Part shown: positions 8,034-15,432 of the stretch, in pieces | Layout: each line of letters starts with the position of its first letter | Position numbering within the stretch: the stretch's first letter is position 1 | Assembly: GCA_964467615.1 (NCBI GenBank) | Contig: CAYXRK010000016.1 | Location: 1-44,083, forward strand | DNA: 44,083 nt | Direction: 5' to 3' | Source of the DNA: CAYXRK01 sp964467615 | Lineage (GTDB): Bacteria; Hydrogenedentota; Hydrogenedentia; Hydrogenedentales; GCA-2746185 | The notes under the pieces: generated by a model | Databases searched by the model: none | What the model was told of the DNA's origin: nothing | What the model saw: the letters and a program-made list of their open reading frames with translations, nothing else | Program-made: the position numbers and the translations under genes

Positions 8034-8834
8034 TCATTCGCCAAGGTTGGCGGCCGCGAGCACGAACAGCCCTCCCGCGGGGTAGTGAAAATCCATGGTT
8101 CCCGCAGTCACGTCGGTTTGGTACGAATCGAGTACGTTCCAGCGGTGTTGGTCTTCGTCCCACAGGAACGGCGCGATCTTTTCGGCGCCGGCTTCGCGGG
8201 CCTTGGCGAGGTCGAACGTGAAGTGCATGTGCAGGCCGGCCGTCGTGACCACGAGATCATCGGGCGCGAAGTGCGCGTAGTCGCTGAACGTCGCGCCGGG
8301 AAGGCCTTCGGCCGAGTCCACCGGATTTACTGGGTATCGCGACACCATCATCGTGCCGCCGAAAATGTTGCAGCAGGGGATGTACTTTGCGAGGAGCGTA
8401 TCGTCGCCGAGGGGGTAGAGCAATTCGACGGGCGGATTGCCCGTGATATCCAACTCTTCGACGTATGCGAGTGGCAGGGAGGTCGGCGCTGACTCGACGA
8501 TCTTTTCGTCGGCGGAGAAGGATGCGACGAGCGTCAACGTGCCCATCGCGGGACGCGCCGGAGGGGGGACACGAAACGTGAATTGTCCGTGCTCGAGCGC
8601 CTTGGTCGGTGCGGTCCCCGCATCGCCTGTTGAATAAGCATAACGAAGGGAGACTTCGGCGGCAGAGGTGTTGCCCAAACGTAGCGAGGCCTCGAACCCT
8701 TCCAAGGTGTCGGCCCAGAGGGGTAACTTCCAATCGACGGCAACAGGCGCGGGTCGCACGCTATCGTCGGCTTGGGCGCGGAGGGCGATCGCGACGAACA
8801 CGGCAGTCGCAATTGTTCGGAGAACCGCTTGCAC
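8034..8834 (-). CDS. Exported protein of unknown function
   Basis: A 266-residue protein that I do not assign to a family. It begins with a typical signal peptide (hydrophobic to about 20, then ALRAQADD as a likely cleavage site). The mature part looks beta-rich, with alternating hydrophobic strands and an LHMHF pattern near 197. A CCNIFGG segment in the middle and an FLWDEDQHRWNVL segment near the C-terminus could be structural landmarks. It ends 36 bases after the convergent toxin gene and is divergent from the metallophosphoesterase. It is probably periplasmic or secreted. Confidence 0.65.
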   Translation of the reverse strand: MQAVLRTIATAVFVAIALRAQADDSVRPAPVAVDWKLPLWADTLEGFEASLRLGNTSAAEVSLRYAYSTGDAGTAPTKALEHGQFTFRVPPPARPAMGTLTLVASFSADEKIVESAPTSLPLAYVEELDITGNPPVELLYPLGDDTLLAKYIPCCNIFGGTMMVSRYPVNPVDSAEGLPGATFSDYAHFAPDDLVVTTAGLHMHFTFDLAKAREAGAEKIAPFLWDEDQHRWNVLDSYQTDVTAGTMDFHYPAGGLFVLAAANLGE

Positions 8835-8950
8835 GTCGTTAGTACCTATTCCTGTATTCTGACACCAATCCGCGTGTTTAGTTCCGCTTATTATAGTCCT
8901 GTTGGATTTTGAGCGCTCGAAGGGTAATCTCGAAAACGAGTCGAGATGCA

Positions 8951-9823
8951 GTGCCTACTGACACGTTCCTCCATCTGACCGACTTCCACTTCTGGGAGGT
9001 CGTGCTCAACCCGTTTCGACTGTTGAACAAGCGGCTGCTCGGTAACGTGAACGTCTGGCTCCGGCGGCGGCACGAGTACGCGGTGGATCGCGCCGAGCAA
9101 TTCGCCACGGACATCGCGGCGACGGGTGTTCGCCAGGCAATTCTCTCCGGCGACTTCGCCTCGACAAGCACGCACAAAGAGTTCGAGGCCGCGAAGGTCT
9201 TCGTGCAACGCCTCGCGGATGCAGGCATCGAACTCATCGCGATCCCCGGCAACCACGACGTATACACCTTCGAGTCGGCGCGCGCGCGGCGCTTTGAGCA
9301 ATACTTCGACGAGTGGTATCCGAAAGAGGGACCGCCGGCGCGGCGGACGCTGGCCGGTGGGACGCCGATCGTGCTCGTGCCGACAGTATGCCCGAACCTG
9401 ATTTCCTCGAAGGGCCGCATCACGCCAGCCCAGGTCGATGCCACGGCGAGGCTGCTCGAATCGTGCGGATCGCCGGTCGTCGTCGTGGGGCACTATCCCG
9501 TGCTGCATGAAGTGCGCGGCGCCTATGCGAGCAAGCCGGGCCGCCGATTGAGGAACGCCGAATCGCTGCGCCGCGTCCTGGGCGAATGCGGCCGCCGCGT
9601 GTTGTACGTCTCAGGCCATGTACACCGATTTAGCTATGTTCGCGATGCGGAGTATCCCGAGCTTTGGCACTTGACCTCGGGCGCGTTCTTCCGCCGCGAT
9701 CATGCGCTGGGTATCGAGGGCAACTATTCAAAGGTCTCTATTGGACCGGACGGTTTTTCCGTCGAGCGATATACCTGGCGCGAAAAATGGGAGCATGCGA
9801 AACTCGACGCCACGCTGCCCTAG
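8951..9823 (+). CDS. Calcineurin-like metallophosphoesterase
   Basis: A 290-residue cytoplasmic-type phosphoesterase with all five metal-binding blocks in order: DFH (11-13), GDFAS (about 66), GNHD (about 100), GHYP (about 180) and GHVHR (about 222). These coordinate the two catalytic metals in the family that hydrolyses phosphomonoesters or diesters; the substrate is unknown. I take the GTG at 8951 because the first metal motif normally lies within 10-15 residues of the start. The frame could start at a TTG at 8909. No ribosome site decides it. It is about 90 bases upstream of msrBA, too far for clear coupling. Confidence 0.85.
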   Translation: MPTDTFLHLTDFHFWEVVLNPFRLLNKRLLGNVNVWLRRRHEYAVDRAEQFATDIAATGVRQAILSGDFASTSTHKEFEAAKVFVQRLADAGIELIAIPGNHDVYTFESARARRFEQYFDEWYPKEGPPARRTLAGGTPIVLVPTVCPNLISSKGRITPAQVDATARLLESCGSPVVVVGHYPVLHEVRGAYASKPGRRLRNAESLRRVLGECGRRVLYVSGHVHRFSYVRDAEYPELWHLTSGAFFRRDHALGIEGNYSKVSIGPDGFSVERYTWREKWEHAKLDATLP

Positions 9824-9913
9824 GATCGCCTCCAGGGAATTTGGCTGGGGCGGCCGGGGTTTGTAGGATAGTCGGGCCGTTGCGAACGCGTTCAGCGGCA
9901 GAGGTATCGAACA

Positions 9914-11134
9914 ATGAAATTCCCAATTTTCGTCAAACAAACGATCCAATCCATAGCGGCGCTCACGGTGCTCTGCGGATGCACGGCAAAATCGGACTTG
10001 GCCGCGGCGCGGTCAGCGGAAAACTCGGAGAAATCGGCAATGGTAACGGTGCGTGTGATTGGGCCGGACGGAAAACTGACGGGGCCGGTAGAGGTGCCGC
10101 GAGTCGTGATGAGCGAAGCCGAGTGGCGAAAAAGACTCACGCCCGAGCAGTTCGCAATCGCCCGCTCGAAGGGCACCGAACGCGCATTCTGCGGCACGCT
10201 CCTGGACAACAAAAAGCACGGCTACTACGTGTGCATCGGATGCGATTTGCCGCTGTTCTCTTCGGAATCAAAATTCGAATCGGGCACTGGTTGGCCGAGT
10301 TTCTTTCAGCCGGTGGCGAAGGAAAACGTCCACGAAGAGACGGACACGAGTTACGGCATGGCGCGCACCGAGATCACCTGCGCGCGCTGCGACTCCCATC
10401 TCGGCCACGTCTTCCCCGATGGCCCAAAACCAACCGGCCTGCGTTTTTGCCTGAACTCCGAATCGCTCCGCTTCGTGGATGAAGCGGACGTGATGACGCT
10501 CGCGCAAGCATTGCCGGTGCCGGACGAGAAGGCAAAGACGCCGAAGGTTGGTGGCCGTCTGCCCGTGCCGGCGAAGGACACTGCCATCGCGGACAAACCG
10601 GGAGAGGCCGCGGCGGTCTTCGCCGGCGGTTGCTTTTGGTGTACCGAAGCCGTGTTCGAAGAGTTGGACGGGGTGACGGACGTGATGTCCGGATACTGCG
10701 GCGGCGATCCGAAGCGGGCGGACTACGAGTCCGTTTGCACCGGCAGAACGGGCCACGCCGAGGCGATCAAAATTACCTACGACCCGTCGAAACTCACATA
10801 TGGCCAATTGTTGCGAATATTTTTCGCCACCCACAATCCAACCACGCTAAACCAGCAAGGCCCCGATATGGGGACGCAATATCGTTCGTCCATTTTCTTC
10901 ATGGACGACGAGCAGAAAGCTGTCGGGGAATCGTACATCGGACAATTGACCGGCGCGCAATCGTTCTCGAAGCCCATCGTGACCAAGCTCGAACCGCTCA
11001 CGGAATTTTTTCCCGCCGAGGAATACCACCAGGACTTCGTCAAGAACAATCCTCGCCAAGCCTACGTCCAACAATGGGCGCTGCCGAAACTGAAGAAGCT
11101 CAAAGAAATCCTGAGCGAAGCGGAGGCCGAGTAG
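9914..11134 (+). CDS. msrBA: Bifunctional methionine sulfoxide reductase MsrB-MsrA lipoprotein
   Basis: A 406-residue fusion that repairs both stereoisomers of methionine sulfoxide. A lipoprotein signal ends in LCGC (Cys23), so the enzyme probably sits on the outer face of a membrane. The MsrB domain comes first, with zinc cysteines CIGC (107, 110) and CARC (156, 159) and the catalytic RFCLNS (Cys179). The MsrA domain follows with GCFWC (Cys240) and the GPDMGTQYRS segment. In the well-known fusions MsrA usually precedes MsrB, so this is the less common order. No thioredoxin-like domain is fused, so reducing power must come from elsewhere. ATG at 9914. Confidence 0.93.
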   Translation: MKFPIFVKQTIQSIAALTVLCGCTAKSDLAAARSAENSEKSAMVTVRVIGPDGKLTGPVEVPRVVMSEAEWRKRLTPEQFAIARSKGTERAFCGTLLDNKKHGYYVCIGCDLPLFSSESKFESGTGWPSFFQPVAKENVHEETDTSYGMARTEITCARCDSHLGHVFPDGPKPTGLRFCLNSESLRFVDEADVMTLAQALPVPDEKAKTPKVGGRLPVPAKDTAIADKPGEAAAVFAGGCFWCTEAVFEELDGVTDVMSGYCGGDPKRADYESVCTGRTGHAEAIKITYDPSKLTYGQLLRIFFATHNPTTLNQQGPDMGTQYRSSIFFMDDEQKAVGESYIGQLTGAQSFSKPIVTKLEPLTEFFPAEEYHQDFVKNNPRQAYVQQWALPKLKKLKEILSEAEAE

Positions 11135-11191
11135 GAGATCGGTATCGCGCGACAACGGGCGTCCGGATTGAGTTCCGGATTTCTCTCCAGT

Positions 11192-11265
11192 CGTCATTCC
11201 CGCGAAGGCGGGAATCCAGAGCAAATGTGCCAGACCTCTGGATTCCCGCCTTCGCGGGAATGACG
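11192..11265. repeat. REP-like element: perfect 30-bp inverted repeat
   Basis: Bases 11192-11221 are the exact reverse complement of 11236-11265, around a 14-base loop. Each arm itself contains the palindrome ATTCCCGC-GAAG-GCGGGAAT. A partial third copy (GCGGGAATGACGG) starts at 11290. The core belongs to the class of dispersed CATTCCCGCGAAGGCGGGAAT repeats seen in many bacterial genomes. It fills the gap between msrBA and the VOC gene and may also act as a transcription barrier. Confidence 0.9.
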
Positions 11266-11416
11266 GAGGGGGCGCGATTGTCCAACGAGGCGGGAATGAC
11301 GGCAATGCGCGGTCTTCGGCGGTCGGCCGTGAGTCATGCGATGCGGCGTGATGGACATACCGTGGCATCGGCCCCTATTATTCCGGTTTCCTTGATAGAT
11401 CTACGGAGCCGGAACC

Positions 11417-12301
11417 ATGAGACGAGTTATTGCGAGTAGTTGCATATTGATTGGGGCAGCGATGCCAGACGCATTCGCGCAGGATGAAGCGAAGTTTCCG
11501 TTCGAGATGATCGCGGAAGCCGTGAACGTCGTCTTCGGCGCGGGCGACTTCGAGAAAACGCGCGCCTTCTACGGCGACCTGCTCGGCCTCGAGCGCATCC
11601 CGGACCTCGATATCCCCGGAAGCGGGCCGATGCTGCGGTTCCTCGCGGGAAAGTCTGAACTGAAGTTCATCGTCAGCGCCGGGCCGCTGCCGAAACAGGC
11701 CGGCGGACGCGAGACTGCGCGCGGCATACGGATGTTGACGATCTATCTGGACGAGCGTGACGCCACGCTCAAGCGACTGCGCGACGCGGGCGTGGACGTA
11801 GCCAATTTCACCGGGGCCGACGGGGAAGAGTATATGAACGGGTTCGTCCGCGATCCGGACGACAACGAGATCAATCTCGTGTTTCTTCCGCCGCAGACCC
11901 CGCGCGCGAAGAACCGCAAACTGGTCATTCATTTGACGGTCGCCGACGACGAGGCAACCCAAAAATTTTATACAAAGTTGGTCGGCCTCGAAGAGATCAC
12001 CCCAGGGATGGACGGACAGTCACGGCCAAAATTTCAGTTCCAGGCGGGCCCGACGACAATTCGCGTGTCGACGGAAAACAAGGACCTTCCGGCAACGCCG
12101 AGCCTGCATTCGGACTCGCTCGGAATGCACTACATTCAATACGTCGTGCGCGACGTCGCGGCAGTGCGCGAGAAGCTCATCAAGGCGGGCGCGACGATCA
12201 CGCGCGAGCCGTTCGCGCTCGGGGAACTTGCGACGATTATGTTCGTGGCCGATCCGGACGGAATCATCAACGAGTTTGCCGGGCCGCAGATGAAGGACTG
12301 A
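11417..12301 (+). CDS. Exported two-domain VOC (glyoxalase/dioxygenase fold) protein
   Basis: A 294-residue protein with a signal peptide ending in DAFAQ (about 22) and two vicinal-oxygen-chelate domains (about 33-160 and 170-290). The first shows VVFGAGDFEKTRAFYGDLLGLE and FVRDPDDNEINLVF; the second shows TVADDEATQKFYTKLVGLEE and FVADPDGIINEF. The terminal Glu/Asn residues fit metal-binding positions in the fold, but I cannot tell whether a full metal site exists. Export is unusual for the fold. It is the first gene of a tight operon: the next ATG is five bases after its stop. Confidence 0.85.
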   Translation: MRRVIASSCILIGAAMPDAFAQDEAKFPFEMIAEAVNVVFGAGDFEKTRAFYGDLLGLERIPDLDIPGSGPMLRFLAGKSELKFIVSAGPLPKQAGGRETARGIRMLTIYLDERDATLKRLRDAGVDVANFTGADGEEYMNGFVRDPDDNEINLVFLPPQTPRAKNRKLVIHLTVADDEATQKFYTKLVGLEEITPGMDGQSRPKFQFQAGPTTIRVSTENKDLPATPSLHSDSLGMHYIQYVVRDVAAVREKLIKAGATITREPFALGELATIMFVADPDGIINEFAGPQMKD

Positions 12302-12306
12302 TTCCG

Positions 12307-12627
12307 ATGATCATCGTGAATACCGAGTTCGTGCCGGGCATGCGCACGATCGCTTACAAGGGCTTCGTCCAGGGCAACACCGTGCGCGCGAAGCACGTAG
12401 GCCGCGACATTATGGCCGGCCTCAAGAACATGGTCGGCGGCGAGCTCAAGGGCTACACGGAATTGCTGACGGAATCGCGGACCGAGGCGATGGACCGAAT
12501 GGTCCGCGAGGCCCAGGCGCTCGGCGCGAACGCGGTCGTCAACGTCCGCTTCAGCACGAGTTCGGTATCGCAGGGCGCGGCGGAGTTGTACGTGTACGGC
12601 ACCGCCGTGGACGTAGCGCCGGAGTAG
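12307..12627 (+). CDS. YbjQ/UPF0145 family protein
   Basis: A 106-residue protein matching the full YbjQ (DUF74) family, whose members form small oligomers of unknown function. Family hallmarks are the initial IIVNTEFVPG strand, YKGFVQGNTVRAKHVGRDI, GGELKGYTELLTESRTEAM, and ALGANAVVNVRFSTS near the end. It sits five bases after the VOC gene and 13 before the second YbjQ-like gene, so the genes are co-transcribed. The heavy-metal-binding label sometimes used for this family has little support in this sequence. Confidence 0.88.
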   Translation: MIIVNTEFVPGMRTIAYKGFVQGNTVRAKHVGRDIMAGLKNMVGGELKGYTELLTESRTEAMDRMVREAQALGANAVVNVRFSTSSVSQGAAELYVYGTAVDVAPE

Positions 12628-12640
12628 GCGCAAGCGGCCA

Positions 12641-13156
12641 ATGTTCGATCTGCTCTCGTATGTAGTACGGACGCTCTCGCTCGGCGTGTCGCTCATTTCG
12701 GGTTTCGTCATCGAGCGCAGGCATCTTGCCAGCCTCGACCTTCGCGAGCAGGCCCTGTCGCACATTCACGTCGTCAACGTACAACGGTTTTCTCTGCACG
12801 GCCGCATCCTGCAGGCGCAATACGTCGACGGCCAGGCCGTCATCGCGGCAGACTCGTTCAAGGTCCTCGTGAGCAAGATATTGCAGCTGATCGGCGGCGA
12901 ATTAATCGTCTTCGAAAGCATCCTGCGGCGCTCGCGGCGCGAGGCGATGGTGCGCATGCTCGAAAAGGCCGACGCGATCGGCGCGCGATTGGTGTGCAAC
13001 GTGCGTCTCGAGACCAGTACGATTTCCGACCGCAGGCGCAACGTCGACGCCGAGATCCACGCGTACGGCACCGCGATTTGTTTCGAAGGGGCGCCGCCGC
13101 CTTTGCCTTCCGCGCCGGCCCAGGCGGGGCGCGTGGCGGCCGCAAGCGGTGCGTGA
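12641..13156 (+). CDS. Divergent YbjQ-like protein with N-terminal helix and disordered tail
   Basis: A 171-residue relative of the preceding gene. The core (about 40-150) keeps the YbjQ layout, with IGGELIVFESILRRSRREAM matching GGELKGYTELLTESRTEAM and AIGARLVCNVRLETS matching ALGANAVVNVRFSTS. It adds a hydrophobic N-terminal helix (LLSYVVRTLSLGVSLISGFV) that could be a membrane anchor, and an Ala/Pro-rich tail. The tandem paralogues suggest a hetero-oligomer tethered to the membrane; that is inference. It is 12 bases upstream of the thioesterase gene. Confidence 0.78.
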   Translation: MFDLLSYVVRTLSLGVSLISGFVIERRHLASLDLREQALSHIHVVNVQRFSLHGRILQAQYVDGQAVIAADSFKVLVSKILQLIGGELIVFESILRRSRREAMVRMLEKADAIGARLVCNVRLETSTISDRRRNVDAEIHAYGTAICFEGAPPPLPSAPAQAGRVAAASGA

Positions 13157-13168
13157 AGCGCGGACCCG

Positions 13169-13933
13169 ATGCGCTATCGGCACAGTTATGAAATACGGCG
13201 CCGGGACACCGGGCGTGATGAATGCCTGACGCCAGACGCGCTTTACGATTACTTGCAAGAGACGGCGATCCTGCACAGCGACTCGGTCGATCTCGGCGCG
13301 AATTCGCTCGCTGGCCATGGGCTGGCGTGGATTCTCAATCGCGTGATCGTCCATGTGGATCGGTATCCTCGGCGGCGCGAAGTAGTCACGATCGAAACGT
13401 GGGCGAACAACCTTCGCGGGCTTTACGCCATTCGCGAGTGGCGCGCCTTGGACGAGTCCGGTGTGGTGTTCGCGTGCGCTACGTCCCGCTGGTTCCTGAT
13501 TAACATCGAGAAACGAAAGCCCGCGAGAATTCCTGGTTTCATCGCCGAGGCATACGGTGAAATTCCGGAAGATCGCGCGATAGACGATCCCTTTGATCGG
13601 GTTTCTCCGATTGAAACAGGAGAGACCACGAAGTCGTTTCACGTCCGGCTCAGCGATCTCGATACGAACCAGCATGCCAACAGTTCGAGATACATCGATT
13701 GGGCGATTGAGGCTGTGCCGTTGTCGATTCTCGAATCCCATAATCCGTGCATGATCGATGTAGGTTATAAGCAGGAAGGCCTGCTGGGGGACGGGCTTGT
13801 TTCCACAAGCGCGAGGGCGAATGACGATGAGGACGGTCCGGCGTTCGATCACGTGATTCGCCGCGAGGGAAGCGGCGAGGTGCTCGCGATGGGCAGGACG
13901 CGCTGGCGGCAGGCCGCTGAATTCGGTTTGTAA
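13169..13933 (+). CDS. Acyl-ACP thioesterase (double hotdog)
   Basis: A 254-residue protein with two hotdog domains, of the family that releases free fatty acids from acyl carrier protein. The N-terminal half has LQETAILHSDSV and GLAWILNRVIVHVDRYP, as in plant and bacterial FatA/B-like enzymes. The second half carries LSDLDTNQHANSSRYIDW, which holds the Asp/Asn/His residues of the active site. It is the last gene of the VOC-YbjQ-YbjQ operon. The link between lipid release and the upstream genes is unexplained. Confidence 0.86.
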   Translation: MRYRHSYEIRRRDTGRDECLTPDALYDYLQETAILHSDSVDLGANSLAGHGLAWILNRVIVHVDRYPRRREVVTIETWANNLRGLYAIREWRALDESGVVFACATSRWFLINIEKRKPARIPGFIAEAYGEIPEDRAIDDPFDRVSPIETGETTKSFHVRLSDLDTNQHANSSRYIDWAIEAVPLSILESHNPCMIDVGYKQEGLLGDGLVSTSARANDDEDGPAFDHVIRREGSGEVLAMGRTRWRQAAEFGL

Positions 13934-13978
13934 AATTCGGCCTGCGGGACTATTGTCAACGAGCGGAGGTCCCCTTCA

Positions 13979-15265
13979 ATGAACGAGCCGGAGCGAACGA
14001 TGGATCAGATCACGAATTCCGTTTCACGTAGACGCTTTATCCAAGCGAGCGCAGCGGCCGGGGCGGCGTTGAGCGCCAAAGTGTACGCCGCTACGCCCGG
14101 CGCGAACGCCCGCCTCAACGTCGGCATGATTGGCTGCGGCGGCATGGCGACGAGCCATCTCAATTCGCTGCTCGCGATGGCCGGCGACGAGAACATCGCC
14201 ATTCGCCGCGTCTGCGACGTGTATACGACCCGCACGCTGGAGTTTCAGGAGCGGGTCAAAGCGGCGGGCGGCGAGGCTACCATTACGGGCGACTACCGCG
14301 AGGTCTTGGCCGACCCCGATATCGACTACGTCGTCATCGCCACGCCCGAACATTCGCACCACCGATTGGCAATGGCCGCGCTCGACGCAAAGAAACACGT
14401 CTATTGCGAGAAACCCCTCTGCCACAACATCAAAGATTGCAAAGAGGTCGTCGAAAAGGCCGCGGCCTCCGGCATGAAGTTCCAAGTGGGCGTGCAGGCG
14501 ATGGCGGACGATTCGTACTCGAGCGCATACGACGCCATTCGCGAGGGCGCGTTGGGGCCCGTCGTTCAGGCGGAGATCGACTACGTGCGCAATCATCCGC
14601 TCGAGCGCGGGCCCTGGCGCGAGCGGATCGACGCGAGCATGCCCAAGCCGGCCGACTTAAATTGGGAGGAATGGGTCAATCCGTGCAGCCCCCGCCCCTG
14701 GAACCCGAACCACTATTTCGAGTGGCGTTGTTACCGCGACTACTCGGGCGGCGTATCGACGGACCTGTTCATCCACCGCATCACGCGCATCATCCGCGCG
14801 TGCGGCCTGACGTTCCCCACGCGCGCCGTCGGCATGGGCGGCATTTACATGTGGGACGACGGCCGCGATCTCCCAGACAACTTCGAGATGATGGCGGAGT
14901 ACCCCGCCATTGAGGGCATCACGCCCGGCATGACCATCCATTTATTGGGAACGATGGCCAACAAAAACGGATTGCGTCACTGCATTCGCGGGCATGCGGC
15001 GACACTCGTATTCACCGACTCGGGATGGGACATCATCGACGAGAAATCGAACAAGGTCGTGCGTTCGCACAAGAAAACCGGCGGCGAGGACGTTACGCCC
15101 CACCACAAAAACCACCACGCCGCGATCCGCAACGGCGCCCCGCTGAATTGTCCACCGGAGCTTGGGCTGTACGGGGTCGTCGCGGTGCGGATGGCGAACC
15201 TGTCCTGGTTCCAGCGCAAAATGATCGAGTGGGAGCCGAAAGGGCAGTATGCCGAGGCGTGGTAG
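13979..15265 (+). CDS. Tat-exported Gfo/Idh/MocA family oxidoreductase
   Basis: A 428-residue NAD(P)-dependent sugar-type oxidoreductase. A twin-arginine signal (SRRRFIQ, about 16-22) precedes an Ala-rich hydrophobic stretch. The Rossmann motif is GMIGCGGMA, followed by VIATPEHSHH and the catalytic-lysine motif YCEKPLCHN. The second domain contains the extended WEEWVNP and YRDYSGGVSTDLFIH segments seen in planctomycete-type members. The start is set by GGAGG at 13965-13969, nine bases before the ATG. Such proteins are plentiful in sugar-degrading Planctomycetes-like bacteria; the substrate is not predictable. It appears monocistronic. Confidence 0.9.
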   Translation: MNEPERTMDQITNSVSRRRFIQASAAAGAALSAKVYAATPGANARLNVGMIGCGGMATSHLNSLLAMAGDENIAIRRVCDVYTTRTLEFQERVKAAGGEATITGDYREVLADPDIDYVVIATPEHSHHRLAMAALDAKKHVYCEKPLCHNIKDCKEVVEKAAASGMKFQVGVQAMADDSYSSAYDAIREGALGPVVQAEIDYVRNHPLERGPWRERIDASMPKPADLNWEEWVNPCSPRPWNPNHYFEWRCYRDYSGGVSTDLFIHRITRIIRACGLTFPTRAVGMGGIYMWDDGRDLPDNFEMMAEYPAIEGITPGMTIHLLGTMANKNGLRHCIRGHAATLVFTDSGWDIIDEKSNKVVRSHKKTGGEDVTPHHKNHHAAIRNGAPLNCPPELGLYGVVAVRMANLSWFQRKMIEWEPKGQYAEAW

Positions 15266-15432
15266 GGGCCACCGTAGTCAAGTGTTTATTGACTGTCTGC
15301 GACGAAACTGGCATCATCCCAGACGCTCGCGCACGTCGGGACTTGCGTGATTCAGCGAGGGCCGCCGGGTATGCTTCGAGGGAGGACGCCCGGATTTGCT
15401 GATGGCCTCCGGAGCCACATGGAGCAAGGTAA

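Noticed and set aside
15276..15294. AGTCAA/TTGACT inverted repeat after the Gfo/Idh/MocA gene
   Set aside because: Only a 6-bp stem with a 7-base loop and no T-run; too weak to call a terminator or operator.
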